This document shows, in pieces, positions 28,207 to 38,383 of a stretch of 62,240 nucleotides of DNA. Both the position numbers and the translations under genes were made by a program. How positions within the stretch are numbered: position 1 is the first letter of the stretch; each line of letters starts with the position of its first letter. A model generated the notes under the pieces. That model was not told the origin of the DNA and made no database searches. It saw nothing but the letters and a program-made list of their open reading frames with translations. Source of the DNA: an uncultured Lachnospiraceae bacterium (lineage in GTDB: Bacteria; Bacillota; Clostridia; Lachnospirales; Lachnospiraceae); contig CADADA010000019.1 of the NCBI GenBank assembly GCA_902786515.1, positions 1-62,240 of the forward strand, read 5' to 3'.

Positions 28207-28629
28207 TTATAATGAATTACACGGCTCTTTATTTAACAAATCTTCAAGTGTAATTCCGGAAAAATAATCTTTTGTAAGCTGATAAAATTCTTCCCATATA
28301 GATATGGTCAGACAGTTCTCATAACGTTCACAAGTGGAAGGGTCATGTTCCATACAGCTTACGGGACACATACTTCCTTCAGCACAAAGGAGAATCTCCC
28401 ATACGGTGATTTCAGAAGGCTTTTTGGCTAATTTGTATCCGCCCATGTGTCCTCTGTTGGTAATCAGGAGATGACTTCTGTTAAGAAAAGGAATAATCTG
28501 TTCCAGATATTTTTTTGAAATACCTTGTCTTTCAGAAATTTCTTTCAAAGATATAAAATTTTCATCATAGTGTTGTGCAAGGTCTATCATCATTCTGAGG
28601 GAGTAACGTCCTTTGGTAGAAATTTTCAT
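28207..28629 (-). CDS. Rrf2-family regulator, IscR-like
   Basis: 140 residues from the ATG giving MKISTKGRYSLRMMIDLA, the classic Rrf2 start; a GTG three codons upstream is also possible. The wing motif NRGHMGGYKLAK is present, and cysteines at the iron-sulfur position occur (CAEGSMCPVSCMEHDPSTC). It probably senses iron-sulfur status or sulfur metabolites. It is divergent from mnmA with a MITE inserted between them. Confidence 0.9.
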   Translation of the reverse strand: MKISTKGRYSLRMMIDLAQHYDENFISLKEISERQGISKKYLEQIIPFLNRSHLLITNRGHMGGYKLAKKPSEITVWEILLCAEGSMCPVSCMEHDPSTCERYENCLTISIWEEFYQLTKDYFSGITLEDLLNKEPCNSL

Positions 28630-28687
28630 GGTAATCACACAATCCTTTCCGCTTTTTGTAATACTGTTGATTATACCATATGATTAC

Positions 28688-28850
28688 TAGTATAGTCCAC
28701 ATCAAATAACATAACTTTATATTTGTCTATAATTTCATCTGCGGCGTTGTCGTCAATCGACGTAGTCACCGCTACGCCTCATTCCTCCGCCTTGCAGATA
28801 AAAATTATATCCTAAATATAAAGTAAAGTTATTTGAAATGGACTATACTA
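28688..28850. mobile_element. TA-flanked MITE, copy 1
   Basis: The ends read CTAGTATAGTCC and GGACTATACTAG, giving a terminal repeat GTATAGTC flanked by TA on both sides (28688-28689 and 28849-28850). The interior is a longer imperfect palindrome (ACTTTATATTTGTCTAT arm, GCGGCG, central GTAG/CTAC stem). It has no coding capacity. It sits between rrf2 and mnmA. Confidence 0.88.
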
Positions 28851-28961
28851 GGCAATCAACGAGATGAATAAAAAATTATTGACAATGATTATAATGTAGT
28901 TCATACTAAAATGGTTATAAAATGGACGAAAAGAAAAGATATAGAAAGGCTGGGTTTTTGG

Positions 28962-30041
28962 ATGAGTAAGACAGTTGTTGTGGGAATGTCAGGAGGTGTT
29001 GATTCCTCTGTTGCAGCATATTTATTGAAGGAACAGGGTTATAACGTTATTGGTGTTACCATGCAGATATGGCAGAGCGAGGATTCCTGTGATATGGAGA
29101 ATAACGGAGGATGCTGTGGCTTATCGGCTGTAGAAGATGCAAGACGTGTTGCGGATACGCTTGGTATTCCGTATTATGTAATGAATTTCAGAAACGAATT
29201 TAAACATAACGTAATCGACTATTTTGTGAAAGAATACCGTGAGGGAAGAACCCCAAATCCGTGTATAGCCTGCAATCGTTTTGTAAAATGGGAAGCACTA
29301 TTAAACAGAAGCATGGAGATAGGAGCTGACTATATTGCAACGGGGCATTATGCAAGAATTGGAGAGTATAATAATGGAAGAAAGTCGATTATCAAATCTG
29401 CCACGGCGGCGAAAGACCAGACATACGCATTGTATAATCTTACACAGGAGCAGTTATCAAGAACGCTTCTGCCTGTAGGTGAGTATACAAAAGAAAGAAT
29501 CAGAGAGATAGCGGGAGAGATAGGACTTCCGGTAGCGGTAAAGCCGGACAGTCAGGAGATATGTTTCGTTCCGGATAATGATTATGCTTCATTTATTGAG
29601 CGTGAGACAGGGGAAAAAGAGAACTGTGGAAACTTCGTGATGGAGGACGGAACCGTAGTTGGCACGCACAAAGGTATATCGCATTACACAATAGGTCAGA
29701 GAAAGGGATTAAATATTGCCCTTGGATATCCGGTGTACGTTAAGGAAATACGTGTAGACACAAATGAAGTAATTTTATCAGGTGAGGAAGCATCGATATT
29801 TACTAAGACGCTGCGTGCGAAAGATATCAATTATATGGGAGCTGTAAATTTTGAACCGGGTATGAAAATGACCGGAAAAATCAGATATTCACACGCCGGA
29901 GAGAAATGTGTGGTTACAAAGTGTGACTACGGAATTCTTGAGCTGGAATTTATGAAACCGGTCCGTGCAGTTACTCCGGGACAGGCAGTTGTATTATATG
30001 ATGGTGATTACGTGTTAGGTGGAGGAACAATCATACGGTAG
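28962..30041 (+). CDS. mnmA: tRNA-specific 2-thiouridylase MnmA
   Basis: 359 residues from ATG 28962. The PP-loop is GMSGGVDSS. The catalytic cysteines are in GRTPNPCIACNRFVKW and DSQEICFVPDNDY. It makes 2-thiouridine at position 34 of Lys, Glu and Gln tRNAs, using sulfur from a cysteine desulfurase. The iscS/iscU genes, often between rrf2 and mnmA in Clostridia, are not present here; only a MITE lies between. It is followed closely by a MATE transporter gene. Confidence 0.96.
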   Translation: MSKTVVVGMSGGVDSSVAAYLLKEQGYNVIGVTMQIWQSEDSCDMENNGGCCGLSAVEDARRVADTLGIPYYVMNFRNEFKHNVIDYFVKEYREGRTPNPCIACNRFVKWEALLNRSMEIGADYIATGHYARIGEYNNGRKSIIKSATAAKDQTYALYNLTQEQLSRTLLPVGEYTKERIREIAGEIGLPVAVKPDSQEICFVPDNDYASFIERETGEKENCGNFVMEDGTVVGTHKGISHYTIGQRKGLNIALGYPVYVKEIRVDTNEVILSGEEASIFTKTLRAKDINYMGAVNFEPGMKMTGKIRYSHAGEKCVVTKCDYGILELEFMKPVRAVTPGQAVVLYDGDYVLGGGTIIR

Positions 30042-30047
30042 AGATAT

Positions 30048-31376
30048 ATGAATAAAAAAGAAAAATATCAGATAGTTAAAATGTTAATAATATTATCAAT
30101 TCCTACGATTCTGGAGCAGTTATTATCGACACTTTTACAGTATGTTGATACTGCGATGGTAGGCAGGCTTGGCGAAAACGCAACGGCGGCAGTAAGTGTT
30201 ACGACGACAATCACATGGCTGATGGGAAGTATCTCATCGGCTTTCAGTGTTGCCGTTATTGCCATGATATCAAAAGCCATCGGAAGCGGAGAAAAAGAAA
30301 AAGTTACACTGATTTCGCAACAGGTTGTTGCTGTTGTGGTTGGAACAGGTATTGTTCTGGGTGGTATTTCAATGGCCTTAAGTCCGTATATACCTATATG
30401 GATGGGAGCAGAAAAGGCAGTCAGGAAAGATGCTTCCATCTATTTTTTTATAATCAGTGTTCCGTTTATATTCAGAACGTCAAGCACACTTTTCGGAGCA
30501 GCGGTAAGGGCAACGCAGAATACCAAAACACCGATGCTTATCAGCACCTTTGCAAATATTCTTAATGCAATTTTAAATGTCCTGCTGATTTATATTGTGG
30601 GACTTGGCGTTGCGGGTGCAGCGATAGCTTCTGCTGTGTCATATGTTGTGGGAGGCTGTATGATGTTCATTGCCTTCAGAAAGAATGAACATTTTAACTG
30701 GAAATTTAATTCATTTAAGCTGAATAAAGAAATATTAACCGAAGGAATGAGGTTAAGTCTGCCGGTAATAGGCACAAACTTTGCGTCATGTCTGGGATAC
30801 GTTTTTTTCGCAGGAATGGTGTCGGGAATGGGAACGACCATATTTGCAGCACACTCTATAGCTGTAACCGCAGAGACGTGTTTTTATATACCGGGATATG
30901 GAATCAGAATGGCTGCGTCTGCAATGGTAGGTACCGCATACGGTGAAAAAAATAAAAAGAAATTTGATGTAATCAGCAGCATAAGTATTATGTTTACATT
31001 GATTTTAATGGTAATGACAGGTATTGTTTTATATCATGTGGCTTATCCGTTAATGTGTATATTTACCAATAGTACAAAGGTGGCCGGGCTCGGTGCCGCC
31101 ATGCTGAAAATGGTTGCATTTTCTGAACCATTCTTCGGACTTATGATAATATCGGAAGGAATAATGTACGGGCTTGGTAAAACCAAGTATTCCTTCATAG
31201 TGGAAACCGGATGTATGTGGGGAATTCGTATAGCTATGACATTTGTGGTTGTAAAGATATGGCATATGGGACTTACGCAGGTGTGGTATTGCATGATTGC
31301 GGATAATATGTGTAAATCACTGCTGCTCGTACTGCCGGTTGCCACGGAAAAAAGGAGGGAAAAACTGTTTGGCTAA
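30048..31376 (+). CDS. MATE family efflux transporter
   Basis: 442 residues with about 12 hydrophobic helices and no soluble domain. MATE landmarks are STLLQYVDTAMVGRLG, GSISSAFSVAVIAMISKAIG and the mirrored second half with SAMVGTAYGEKNKKK. It exports cationic compounds using Na+ or H+. It starts six bases after mnmA and overlaps the convergent TetR gene by four bases at the stop codons. Confidence 0.93.
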   Translation: MNKKEKYQIVKMLIILSIPTILEQLLSTLLQYVDTAMVGRLGENATAAVSVTTTITWLMGSISSAFSVAVIAMISKAIGSGEKEKVTLISQQVVAVVVGTGIVLGGISMALSPYIPIWMGAEKAVRKDASIYFFIISVPFIFRTSSTLFGAAVRATQNTKTPMLISTFANILNAILNVLLIYIVGLGVAGAAIASAVSYVVGGCMMFIAFRKNEHFNWKFNSFKLNKEILTEGMRLSLPVIGTNFASCLGYVFFAGMVSGMGTTIFAAHSIAVTAETCFYIPGYGIRMAASAMVGTAYGEKNKKKFDVISSISIMFTLILMVMTGIVLYHVAYPLMCIFTNSTKVAGLGAAMLKMVAFSEPFFGLMIISEGIMYGLGKTKYSFIVETGCMWGIRIAMTFVVVKIWHMGLTQVWYCMIADNMCKSLLLVLPVATEKRREKLFG

Positions 31377-31972
31377 ACAATATGCTGCTTTATAATATTC
31401 CTGATACTGCCATAAAGGTATGGTTTCAGAGTCTCGATATCTACCGGTTCTGAATAAAGTATAGAGCTGTAGCAGGTAGAGCTGATAAGTTCAATAATCA
31501 TGAATACCATGATTTCAGGGTCTTTTAGTGTGCAGTCGTCTCTGGTTATCAGCTTCTGATACAGGTCGTAAAAATTAATATCTTCATCAAAAGCCGGGTT
31601 GATAAGGGAATCTTTAAATACACCCCAGCTCAGATTTTTTGAAATAAATAAAAGTAGAGACTTATTATTATTAAACTGGTCGATTATATTATCTGCCAGA
31701 AAAATCACTTCATCATAAATGTCGTTTATATTTTCTGTTGCCAGAGCAGCATCGGCATTATAAAAGAGCTGACTTGCTTTGTGTGCAATCAGTCTGTTTC
31801 GCAAATCATACTTGTCCTTAAAATACAGATAGAAAGTACCTTTGGCAACGCCGGATTTTTCGACTATCTCTGATATAGAAGTCTTGTTAATTCCTTTTGA
31901 CGTAAAAAGTGAAAATGCTGATTCTAACAAAGAATCCCGTTTTTGTTTTTTATTTGTCTCCAGTTTTCCCAT
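31373..31972 (-). CDS. TetR-family regulator
   Basis: 199 residues from ATG 31972, giving MGKLETNKKQKRDSLLESA; an upstream frame extension lacks a site. The DNA-binding domain is GINKTSISEIVEKSGVAKGTFYLYFKDKYDL. It is divergent from the MMPL gene, with two operator-like palindromes in the intergenic region, and most likely represses that operon until a ligand binds. Confidence 0.9.
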   Translation of the reverse strand: MGKLETNKKQKRDSLLESAFSLFTSKGINKTSISEIVEKSGVAKGTFYLYFKDKYDLRNRLIAHKASQLFYNADAALATENINDIYDEVIFLADNIIDQFNNNKSLLLFISKNLSWGVFKDSLINPAFDEDINFYDLYQKLITRDDCTLKDPEIMVFMIIELISSTCYSSILYSEPVDIETLKPYLYGSIRNIIKQHIV

Positions 31973-32060
31973 TTCTAGTACATCCCTTTCATTAAAACTA
32001 TCACTATTATAAGAAAATATTAAATCATTCGTCAATGATAACAATTTACAAAAAAAGATA

Positions 32061-32120
32061 TTGACCATTGGTCATTTTAGTGGTATATATAATTATGACA
32101 ATAAAATGACTAACGGTCAT
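32061..32120 (+). promoter_or_regulatory. Promoter and TetR operators of the MMPL operon
   Basis: TTGACC (32061-32066), 17 bases, TATATA (32084-32089). TGACC-ATT-GGTCA (32062-32074) overlaps the -35, and ATGAC-TAAC-GGTCAT (32106-32120) lies in the leader. Both palindromes share TGAC/GGTCA half sites. Confidence 0.8.
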
Positions 32121-32148
32121 ATTTCAAAAAAAGAAAGGAGAAGGCGTG

Positions 32149-34224
32149 ATGTTAAATCTTGGAAAAAAGATAGTGAAACTAAGAGTTCCTATTTTAATTA
32201 TCAGTTTTTTATTACTGATACCATCCGTAATTATCTATTTAAATACACGAATTAATTATGACATTCTTTCATATCTTCCAAAAGATATTGAGACGATGAA
32301 GGGACAGGAGATTCTGGTTGATGAGTTTGGTACCGGAGGATTTTCGGTATGTGTCGTTGATGGAATGAGTGAAAAAGAGATCCAGAAACTTTCAGAGAAG
32401 ATAAAAAAAGTAGACCATGTGGAAAAAGTAATATGGTACGGTTCAGTTACTAATCTTACGATACCTTTTGATACCTTCCCTAAGGAAGTTCAGGATACCA
32501 TTAAAAGCAAGGATTCAGATGCAACGCTTATGATGATTACATTTGATATGGCTTCTTCAGATGATGCCACATTGAATGCAGTGGAGGAAATCAGAGAGAT
32601 TACAAAAGGTCAGTGCATTCAGAGTGGTATGTCGGCAGTGGTAGTTGATATTAAAAAGATTTGTAATACAGAGGCTTTGATGTATGTGGTTCTGGCAGCA
32701 GGACTTTCAGCAGTAGTATTGTCACTTACCATGGATTCATTCCTCATACCGTTGATTTTCTTATTCAGTATAGGAATGGTTATCGTCTATAATATGGGAA
32801 CCAACTTTATAACCGGTGAGATTTCATTTATAACTCAGGCATTGGTTGCGGTTTTACAGTTGGCTGTAACACTCGATTATTCAATATTCTTATGGCACAG
32901 TTATCAGGAATACAGGGAAAAGTATCCTGATGAAAAAGAGAGAGCTATGGCACATGCCATTTCAAATACGATATCATCGGTTGTGGGAAGTTCAATCACG
33001 ACGATTGCCGGATTTATAGCAATGTGCTTTATGACATTTACACTGGGTGTTGACCTTGGAATTGTTATGGCGAAAGGTGTTGTATTCGGTGTTATCGCCT
33101 GTGTAACGATTTTGCCGGCACTTATTCTTACATTTGACGGTGCCATAGAGAAGACGAAGCACAGACCTATCATGCCGGATTTGGGAAGAATAAGCAATTT
33201 TATCACAAAAGCTTACATACCGTTTTTAATAATTTTTGCAATTATAATGGTACCTGCAATATGGGGATATAATCATACAGATGTTTATTATGATTTGGTC
33301 GGTACACTTCCAAAGGATTTGGAGAGTGTTGTGGCAAACAGCACTTTGAGAGATGAATTTGATATGGGTGCGACTCATATGGTTCTCTTTGATTCAAATA
33401 TTTCGTCAAAAGACGGAGCGAAGATGATTGATGAGATAAGCGGACTTGACGGAGTAAAGATGGCAGTGGGACTTGACAGTATATTAGGTTCTACAGTACC
33501 GTCTGAGGTGATACCGAAGACTTACAAAGAGATATTGGATAATGGAAAATACAAGCTGGTGTTTATATTTACTGAATATAAGGTGGCATCGGACGAAGTA
33601 AACGATCAGATAACAAAGATTCAGGACATTGTGAAAAAATATGATGAAAAAGGAATGGTAATCGGTGAGGCTCCTTGTACAAAAGATTTGATAGAGATTA
33701 CAGATATCGATTTTAAAACTGTAAGTACTGTTTCAATAGTTCTGGTATTTATCATAATATTATGTGTTTTAAGATCAGTTTCACTTCCTGTGATACTGGT
33801 TGCAGTGATTGAATCGGCTATCTTTATTAACATGGGTATACCGGGATTTACACATACGACATTGCCGTTTATTGCATCAATCGTAATAGGTACTATTCAG
33901 CTTGGAGCAACAGTTGATTATGCAATATTGATGACAAATAAATATAAGAAGGCAAGACATAACGGACTGGAGAAGAAGGAAGCGATACAGTCGGCGCTTA
34001 GAAGTTCATTGCAATCAGTTCTTGTAAGTGCTCTGAGTTTCTTTGCAGCAACATTTGGTGTAGGACTTTATTCAAGTATCGATATGATTAGTTCACTCTG
34101 CTCACTGCTTGCAAGAGGAGCAATCATAAGTTTTATTGTGGTAGCATTTGTGCTTCCGGCACTCTTTATGGTATTTGACAAACTTATTATAAATACGAGT
34201 ATGGGATTCAAGCCATCAAAATAG
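32149..34224 (+). CDS. MMPL/RND family transporter
   Basis: 692 residues with an N-terminal helix, a soluble loop, five helices, then the same pattern again. The duplicated MMPL motifs are VTLDYSIFLWHSYQE and ATVDYAILMTNKYKK, in the two halves. AAGGAG eight bases upstream fixes ATG 32149. It is co-transcribed with the YhgE-like gene 15 bases downstream; pairs like this are likely lipid or drug exporters. Confidence 0.93.
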   Translation: MLNLGKKIVKLRVPILIISFLLLIPSVIIYLNTRINYDILSYLPKDIETMKGQEILVDEFGTGGFSVCVVDGMSEKEIQKLSEKIKKVDHVEKVIWYGSVTNLTIPFDTFPKEVQDTIKSKDSDATLMMITFDMASSDDATLNAVEEIREITKGQCIQSGMSAVVVDIKKICNTEALMYVVLAAGLSAVVLSLTMDSFLIPLIFLFSIGMVIVYNMGTNFITGEISFITQALVAVLQLAVTLDYSIFLWHSYQEYREKYPDEKERAMAHAISNTISSVVGSSITTIAGFIAMCFMTFTLGVDLGIVMAKGVVFGVIACVTILPALILTFDGAIEKTKHRPIMPDLGRISNFITKAYIPFLIIFAIIMVPAIWGYNHTDVYYDLVGTLPKDLESVVANSTLRDEFDMGATHMVLFDSNISSKDGAKMIDEISGLDGVKMAVGLDSILGSTVPSEVIPKTYKEILDNGKYKLVFIFTEYKVASDEVNDQITKIQDIVKKYDEKGMVIGEAPCTKDLIEITDIDFKTVSTVSIVLVFIIILCVLRSVSLPVILVAVIESAIFINMGIPGFTHTTLPFIASIVIGTIQLGATVDYAILMTNKYKKARHNGLEKKEAIQSALRSSLQSVLVSALSFFAATFGVGLYSSIDMISSLCSLLARGAIISFIVVAFVLPALFMVFDKLIINTSMGFKPSK

Positions 34225-34239
34225 AAAGGAGTAATGATT

Positions 34240-37080
34240 ATGCGTAAGAAAATAGTTAGTACAGTATCAATTGGACTTTGTGCAGCAATGATTGCCACCG
34301 GAGTCGGATATTCCGTATTCCGTTCTCAGGAAGAGGTGGTAACAGCTGATAATACTCAGGTGAAAGAAGATATAAAAGAAGCGATTAATGATTCATTTCA
34401 ATTTACTACGACAGGTGAAGATAAGGAAGAGACAGTATATGTAATAACCGATGCCAATGGAAATGCTAAGGAAAAGATTGTCAGCGACTGGTTAAAGAAT
34501 AAGGAAGGCAGCTCCACAATTACTGATAAGAGTGATTTAGAGGAGATTGAAAATGTTAAAACTGATGCGGATTTCACTGAGGGAAGTAATGGTGAACTTA
34601 CGTGGAATGCAGATGGTGAGGATGTATATTATCAGGGTAAGACGGATAAGGAGCTGCCTGTTGATGTGAAGATTACATACTATCTGGATGATAAGGAAGT
34701 ATCAGCAGAGGATATAGCAGGTGCGACCGGAAAGGTGAAGATTCGTTTTGATTACACGAATCATTCAAAGAAAAATGTAAGTGTAAACGGAGTATCCAAA
34801 GAGATGTATGTACCGTTTACGATGATTTCGGGCATGATACTTGATTCTGAAAAATTTACAAATGTTGAGATTAATTCAGGAAAAGTAATTTCTGACGGAA
34901 ACAGATATGTTGTTGTTGGTCTTGCGTTCCCGGGATTAAATGAAGATTTGGATTTTGATAAGGAAGACATTGATTTTCCAAATTACGTTGAAGTGAGCGC
35001 AGATGCAACTGATTTTGAACTTGCGATGACGCTTACTATGGGAAGTGCAGATTTGCTTGCAAGCATTAATCCGGATAACGTGGACACATTTGATGAGTTA
35101 AAGGATACAGTGGATGAACTTGTGGATGCAACGAATAAATTGAAATCAGGAACCGGTGAGCTCGAAGATGGTGTTGCGACGCTTAAGAGTAATTTTGTTA
35201 CTTATGCACAAGGTGTTTCAAAACTTACGGATGGCGTAGCAAAGCTTCTTGAGGGAACAGGAACTTTAAACAGCAAGATGTCTCCTTTTGTAGATGGATT
35301 AAACTCTGCCACTAACGGTATTAATACCATAGTAAATAAACTGGATGGCGATGATGGTGCTGTTTCTGGAGCAGGCAAGATTGCAGATGGAGCTGCACAA
35401 CTGGATGAAGGAATCGGCACACTTAAGAAAAGTGCCGGAACACTCGGTGATGCGGTAGGAGATATCGCAGACGGTGCAGGTGCCATAGATGAGAATATGC
35501 AGAAGGTTCTTGACGGATTTGCAGATAAAGAAGATGGTTCTAACGGTCTGACAAGTGGCTCTAAGGAATTAAGTGAGGGAATAGGTACACTTAATGATAG
35601 TGCCGGAACACTTAAGGATGCAGTAGGAGATATAGCAGATGGTGCTGAAGCTGTTGATGACGGTATGCAACAGGCAATAGGCGGATTTGAAGATAAAGAG
35701 GATGGAACACCGGGTCTTTCTTCAGGAATGAAATCGTTAGACAATGGAATTGGCACATTGAAAAATAGTATAGGTGATTTGGTAACAGCTATAGATACAT
35801 TATCAAAGGGTGCTTCAAGTGTAGATGCATCATTACAGCAGGCAATTGCAGGTTTTGATGATGCTGAAGACGGAACACCGGGACTTGTAACTGGTTCTCA
35901 GGCAGTTTCAGATGGCGTGAATGAGCTGGCACAGAAATTGGGAGGAATGCAGGGAACATTACAGGAAAGTGTTACTGAATATGATAATAATATTACGCAG
36001 CTTAGCGCTGTTTTGAATGCCGGCAAGAACCCTGCTACAGGCGCAGATTTGACAGATGCAGAAATCGCTGCTTACCAGTCACAATTAAATCAGTGTATAG
36101 GTGCGAAGGCAGCACTTGAGAGCGTGCTTTCTCAGATGAGTGGTGCTAATATGGCTGAAGGACTTGAATCATTGTCTCAGGGCGCAGGAAAGGTAGCCGG
36201 TGGTGTTGCTGCTGAGAGAGAGGGTCTCGCAAAACTTCAGGCAGAAGGTACTTCACAGATAGCAGCGGGTGCTGAAACGCTGAACGGTAAAATGCCTGAG
36301 CTTACAGCAGGAATTGCCAATCTTAAGAGTGGCTCAGAAGCATTGGCAGATGGAATTAAGACGTTGAAGTCAGGTCTTAAAAAATTGCAAAAAGAAGGTA
36401 CTTCAAAGCTTGCATCCGGAACGGGCGAACTTGATTCTAAAATTCCTGAATTAACAAAGGGAATCAAGAAATTAAAGGCAGGTTCAAGCGCGCTGGCTGA
36501 TGGAGTGTCTCAGGTGGAGGCAGGACTTAAGAAGTTGAAGAAAGAAGGTACTTCAAAGCTTGCATCCGGCACGGATGAACTTAATTCTAAGATTCCTGAT
36601 TTAACAGAAGGTGTAGGAGAGTTAAAAGAAGGAAGTGAAGCTTTAAAAGACGGAACAGCAAATCTTTCAGACGGTCTTGATACATTGTTAGGTTCTATGA
36701 AGAATGATTTACTTCCGGGTATGGGAACATTGTATGACAGTTCAAAGTTAATCGGCTCAGCAGTGTCTCAGATATATGATGGTTTGAAGACTGCATCTGA
36801 TGGTGGCGCAACACTTAATACTGCCACAGGAAAAGTTACAGATGGTATTGGAAAACTGTATGACGGATCTGTTAAATTAAACGATGGAATGCAGGAATAC
36901 AAGGAAAAAGCTATTGATGAAATAGAAGATGCAGCAAATAATACGTTACCGGAGCTTCAGGACAGAGTAAAACAGACAGTCACACTTGCAGGTGACTATA
37001 CGATATATACAGACTCAGCAGATGGAGCAAGCACAAGTGTGAAATTTATATATGAGTCAGAAGCTATTGAGGCTGAATAA
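34240..37080 (+). CDS. YhgE/Pip-like surface protein with long glycine-leucine heptads
   Basis: 946 residues from ATG 34240. One N-terminal helix (about 5-23) is followed by a beta-rich domain and, from about residue 290 to 900, a very long repeat region with the pattern L-xx-G-xxx-L-xx-G (for example LSSGMKSLDNGIGTLKNSI). Four near-identical blocks repeat: KLASGTGELDSKIPEL is typical. Such rods span the envelope. No C-terminal membrane helices are visible, unlike full YhgE proteins, so the MMPL partner may supply them. Confidence 0.75.
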   Translation: MRKKIVSTVSIGLCAAMIATGVGYSVFRSQEEVVTADNTQVKEDIKEAINDSFQFTTTGEDKEETVYVITDANGNAKEKIVSDWLKNKEGSSTITDKSDLEEIENVKTDADFTEGSNGELTWNADGEDVYYQGKTDKELPVDVKITYYLDDKEVSAEDIAGATGKVKIRFDYTNHSKKNVSVNGVSKEMYVPFTMISGMILDSEKFTNVEINSGKVISDGNRYVVVGLAFPGLNEDLDFDKEDIDFPNYVEVSADATDFELAMTLTMGSADLLASINPDNVDTFDELKDTVDELVDATNKLKSGTGELEDGVATLKSNFVTYAQGVSKLTDGVAKLLEGTGTLNSKMSPFVDGLNSATNGINTIVNKLDGDDGAVSGAGKIADGAAQLDEGIGTLKKSAGTLGDAVGDIADGAGAIDENMQKVLDGFADKEDGSNGLTSGSKELSEGIGTLNDSAGTLKDAVGDIADGAEAVDDGMQQAIGGFEDKEDGTPGLSSGMKSLDNGIGTLKNSIGDLVTAIDTLSKGASSVDASLQQAIAGFDDAEDGTPGLVTGSQAVSDGVNELAQKLGGMQGTLQESVTEYDNNITQLSAVLNAGKNPATGADLTDAEIAAYQSQLNQCIGAKAALESVLSQMSGANMAEGLESLSQGAGKVAGGVAAEREGLAKLQAEGTSQIAAGAETLNGKMPELTAGIANLKSGSEALADGIKTLKSGLKKLQKEGTSKLASGTGELDSKIPELTKGIKKLKAGSSALADGVSQVEAGLKKLKKEGTSKLASGTDELNSKIPDLTEGVGELKEGSEALKDGTANLSDGLDTLLGSMKNDLLPGMGTLYDSSKLIGSAVSQIYDGLKTASDGGATLNTATGKVTDGIGKLYDGSVKLNDGMQEYKEKAIDEIEDAANNTLPELQDRVKQTVTLAGDYTIYTDSADGASTSVKFIYESEAIEAE

Positions 37081-37116
37081 AATTTAATAGCAGTGTGCAG
37101 CACTGTAAATAAAAAC

Positions 37117-37159
37117 GAAGGTCAACCAAGTTTACACCCGGGTTGGCCTTTGTTTTTAT
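37117..37159 (+). terminator. Terminator of the MMPL operon
   Basis: AAGGTCAACC pairs with GGTTGGCCTT (one G-T pair), followed by TGTTTTT. Confidence 0.85.
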
Positions 37160-37360
37160 TCAAATTATACTAAATCTATGAAATAGGAGCACACTATGGA
37201 TAGTGTCTGATTAAATTTATATTGAAAAAAATGCGGAAACAGGGTAAAATCTATATAAAAAAATTGCGGAAAATAGATACAGGCAAGGATAAAGATAAAG
37301 ATAAAGATATCCATTGTATTCCTGTTTATATGACGCCTTTTTTATAAAAAAGATTTAAAA
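37160..37360. other. Gene-free spacer with a GATAAA microsatellite
   Basis: No gene is visible. GATAAA occurs three times in tandem plus GAT (37288-37308). Two copies of a TGCGGAAA motif lie at 37233-37270. Confidence 0.4.
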
Positions 37361-37390
37361 ACCCCGCCTGTCTCGGCGGGGCTTTTGTTT
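37361..37390. terminator. Bidirectional terminator
   Basis: CCCCGCC, loop TGTCTC, GGCGGGG (37362-37381), with A-run before and TTTTG after. It ends the SdpI-like gene on the minus strand. Confidence 0.9.
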
Positions 37391-38078
37391 AAGAATAATA
37401 ATCTTCGTCATCCTTATGTTTCAAGTAATATATATAGGAATACATAATAGGTATAAGTATGTATAAGAACAAAAATGCTGCATATATGAAACAAATTGTA
37501 CTTGTTTTAAATTTTAACAAAAATCCTGTTAATGCTCCTATTATAATTAAGAATCCGGCAATTACCATTACATAGGCTGCAAAACGGTGTGTATGATGCC
37601 AGTTTTTTGCACTTTTCATTGTAGTAGGAATTCTGATTCCGAACATATTATTCTGTCTTGCTTTTGGCACATAATTTCCCAATACGATAAATAGTAAACC
37701 GATAAACATCTGTAGCAAAAACAGTGAACCTGTGATATTGTAGCCAAGTCCGTTTGCATAAACGATAGCTGATACATAAATGCTGGCAGCAGGAACTATC
37801 CATAATATGATTCGGTAAAGTTTGTTTGGAATCTTATTGGTTTCATTACCTAATCCTGTTGAAAAAGCACACACAAGGTGTAGTGCAAGAAGAATACCGC
37901 TAAGACCAAATACAGCAAAAGCCTTTGAACTCCATCCGTCGGCAACACCCTGAAAATTAAAGTGGGTAGCAAGTCTGTCAGGAAGTCTGTTCCATATCAG
38001 GACACCTACTAATGCAGGCATTGCCGTAAGTATACTTGTTATTATAATAATATTAAGATTTTCTTTAATTTTTTTCAT
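37389..38078 (-). CDS. SdpI-like membrane protein
   Basis: 229 residues from ATG 38078, fixed by GAGGTG eight bases upstream. The N-terminal DUF1648 block has WNRLPDRLATHFNFQGVADGWSSK, and the SdpI domain ends YVPKARQNNMFGIRIPTTMKSAKNWHHTH, the diagnostic motif. In Bacillus, SdpI gives immunity to the SdpC killing peptide and passes the signal to SdpR. It overlaps the ArsR-type gene by 14 bases. No sdpABC toxin genes are visible in the window. Confidence 0.92.
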   Translation of the reverse strand: MKKIKENLNIIIITSILTAMPALVGVLIWNRLPDRLATHFNFQGVADGWSSKAFAVFGLSGILLALHLVCAFSTGLGNETNKIPNKLYRIILWIVPAASIYVSAIVYANGLGYNITGSLFLLQMFIGLLFIVLGNYVPKARQNNMFGIRIPTTMKSAKNWHHTHRFAAYVMVIAGFLIIIGALTGFLLKFKTSTICFIYAAFLFLYILIPIMYSYIYYLKHKDDEDYYS

Positions 38079-38343
38079 CCTGATCACCTCTCAAATCTGA
38101 TAACCACAGCAACATATCTTCGACCACCGAAGTATTCAGACTGTAGTAGATAAAATTTTTCTCTTTTTCTTCGTAAATAAGTTCCGCATTTTTAAGAATT
38201 TTTAAATGATATGAAATGGTTGCCCCTGTCATATCAAAGTGACTGCCAATCTCTCCGGCTGACATTCGTCCGACTTTTAGCAGTGTTAAAATTTCTCGTC
38301 TTGCGGGGTCTGCAAGAGCCTTAAAAGTTTCAGCAAATGCCAT
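38065..38343 (-). CDS. ArsR-family autorepressor, SdpR-like
   Basis: 92 residues from ATG 38343, with GGAGGTGAT upstream. The winged helix is MAFAETFKALADPARREILTLL..., then ISYHLKILKNAELI, typical of SdpR. It represses the sdpRI promoter until SdpI is engaged by toxin (known for Bacillus; inferred here). The palindrome at 38384-38395 is the likely operator. Confidence 0.92.
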   Translation of the reverse strand: MAFAETFKALADPARREILTLLKVGRMSAGEIGSHFDMTGATISYHLKILKNAELIYEEKEKNFIYYSLNTSVVEDMLLWLSDLRGDQDEKN

Positions 38344-38383
38344 ATGCATCACCTCCATCAACTACAACGGTATTTTGATAAAA

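Noticed and set aside
35202..35756. Serine/proline-rich open frame on the minus strand
   Set aside because: A shadow of the Gly/Asp-rich repeats of the gene on the plus strand.
35160..36700. Repeats in the YhgE-like gene as a DNA-level mobile array
   Set aside because: The repetition follows the protein heptads with diverged codons, so it is a protein rod, not a mobile repeat.
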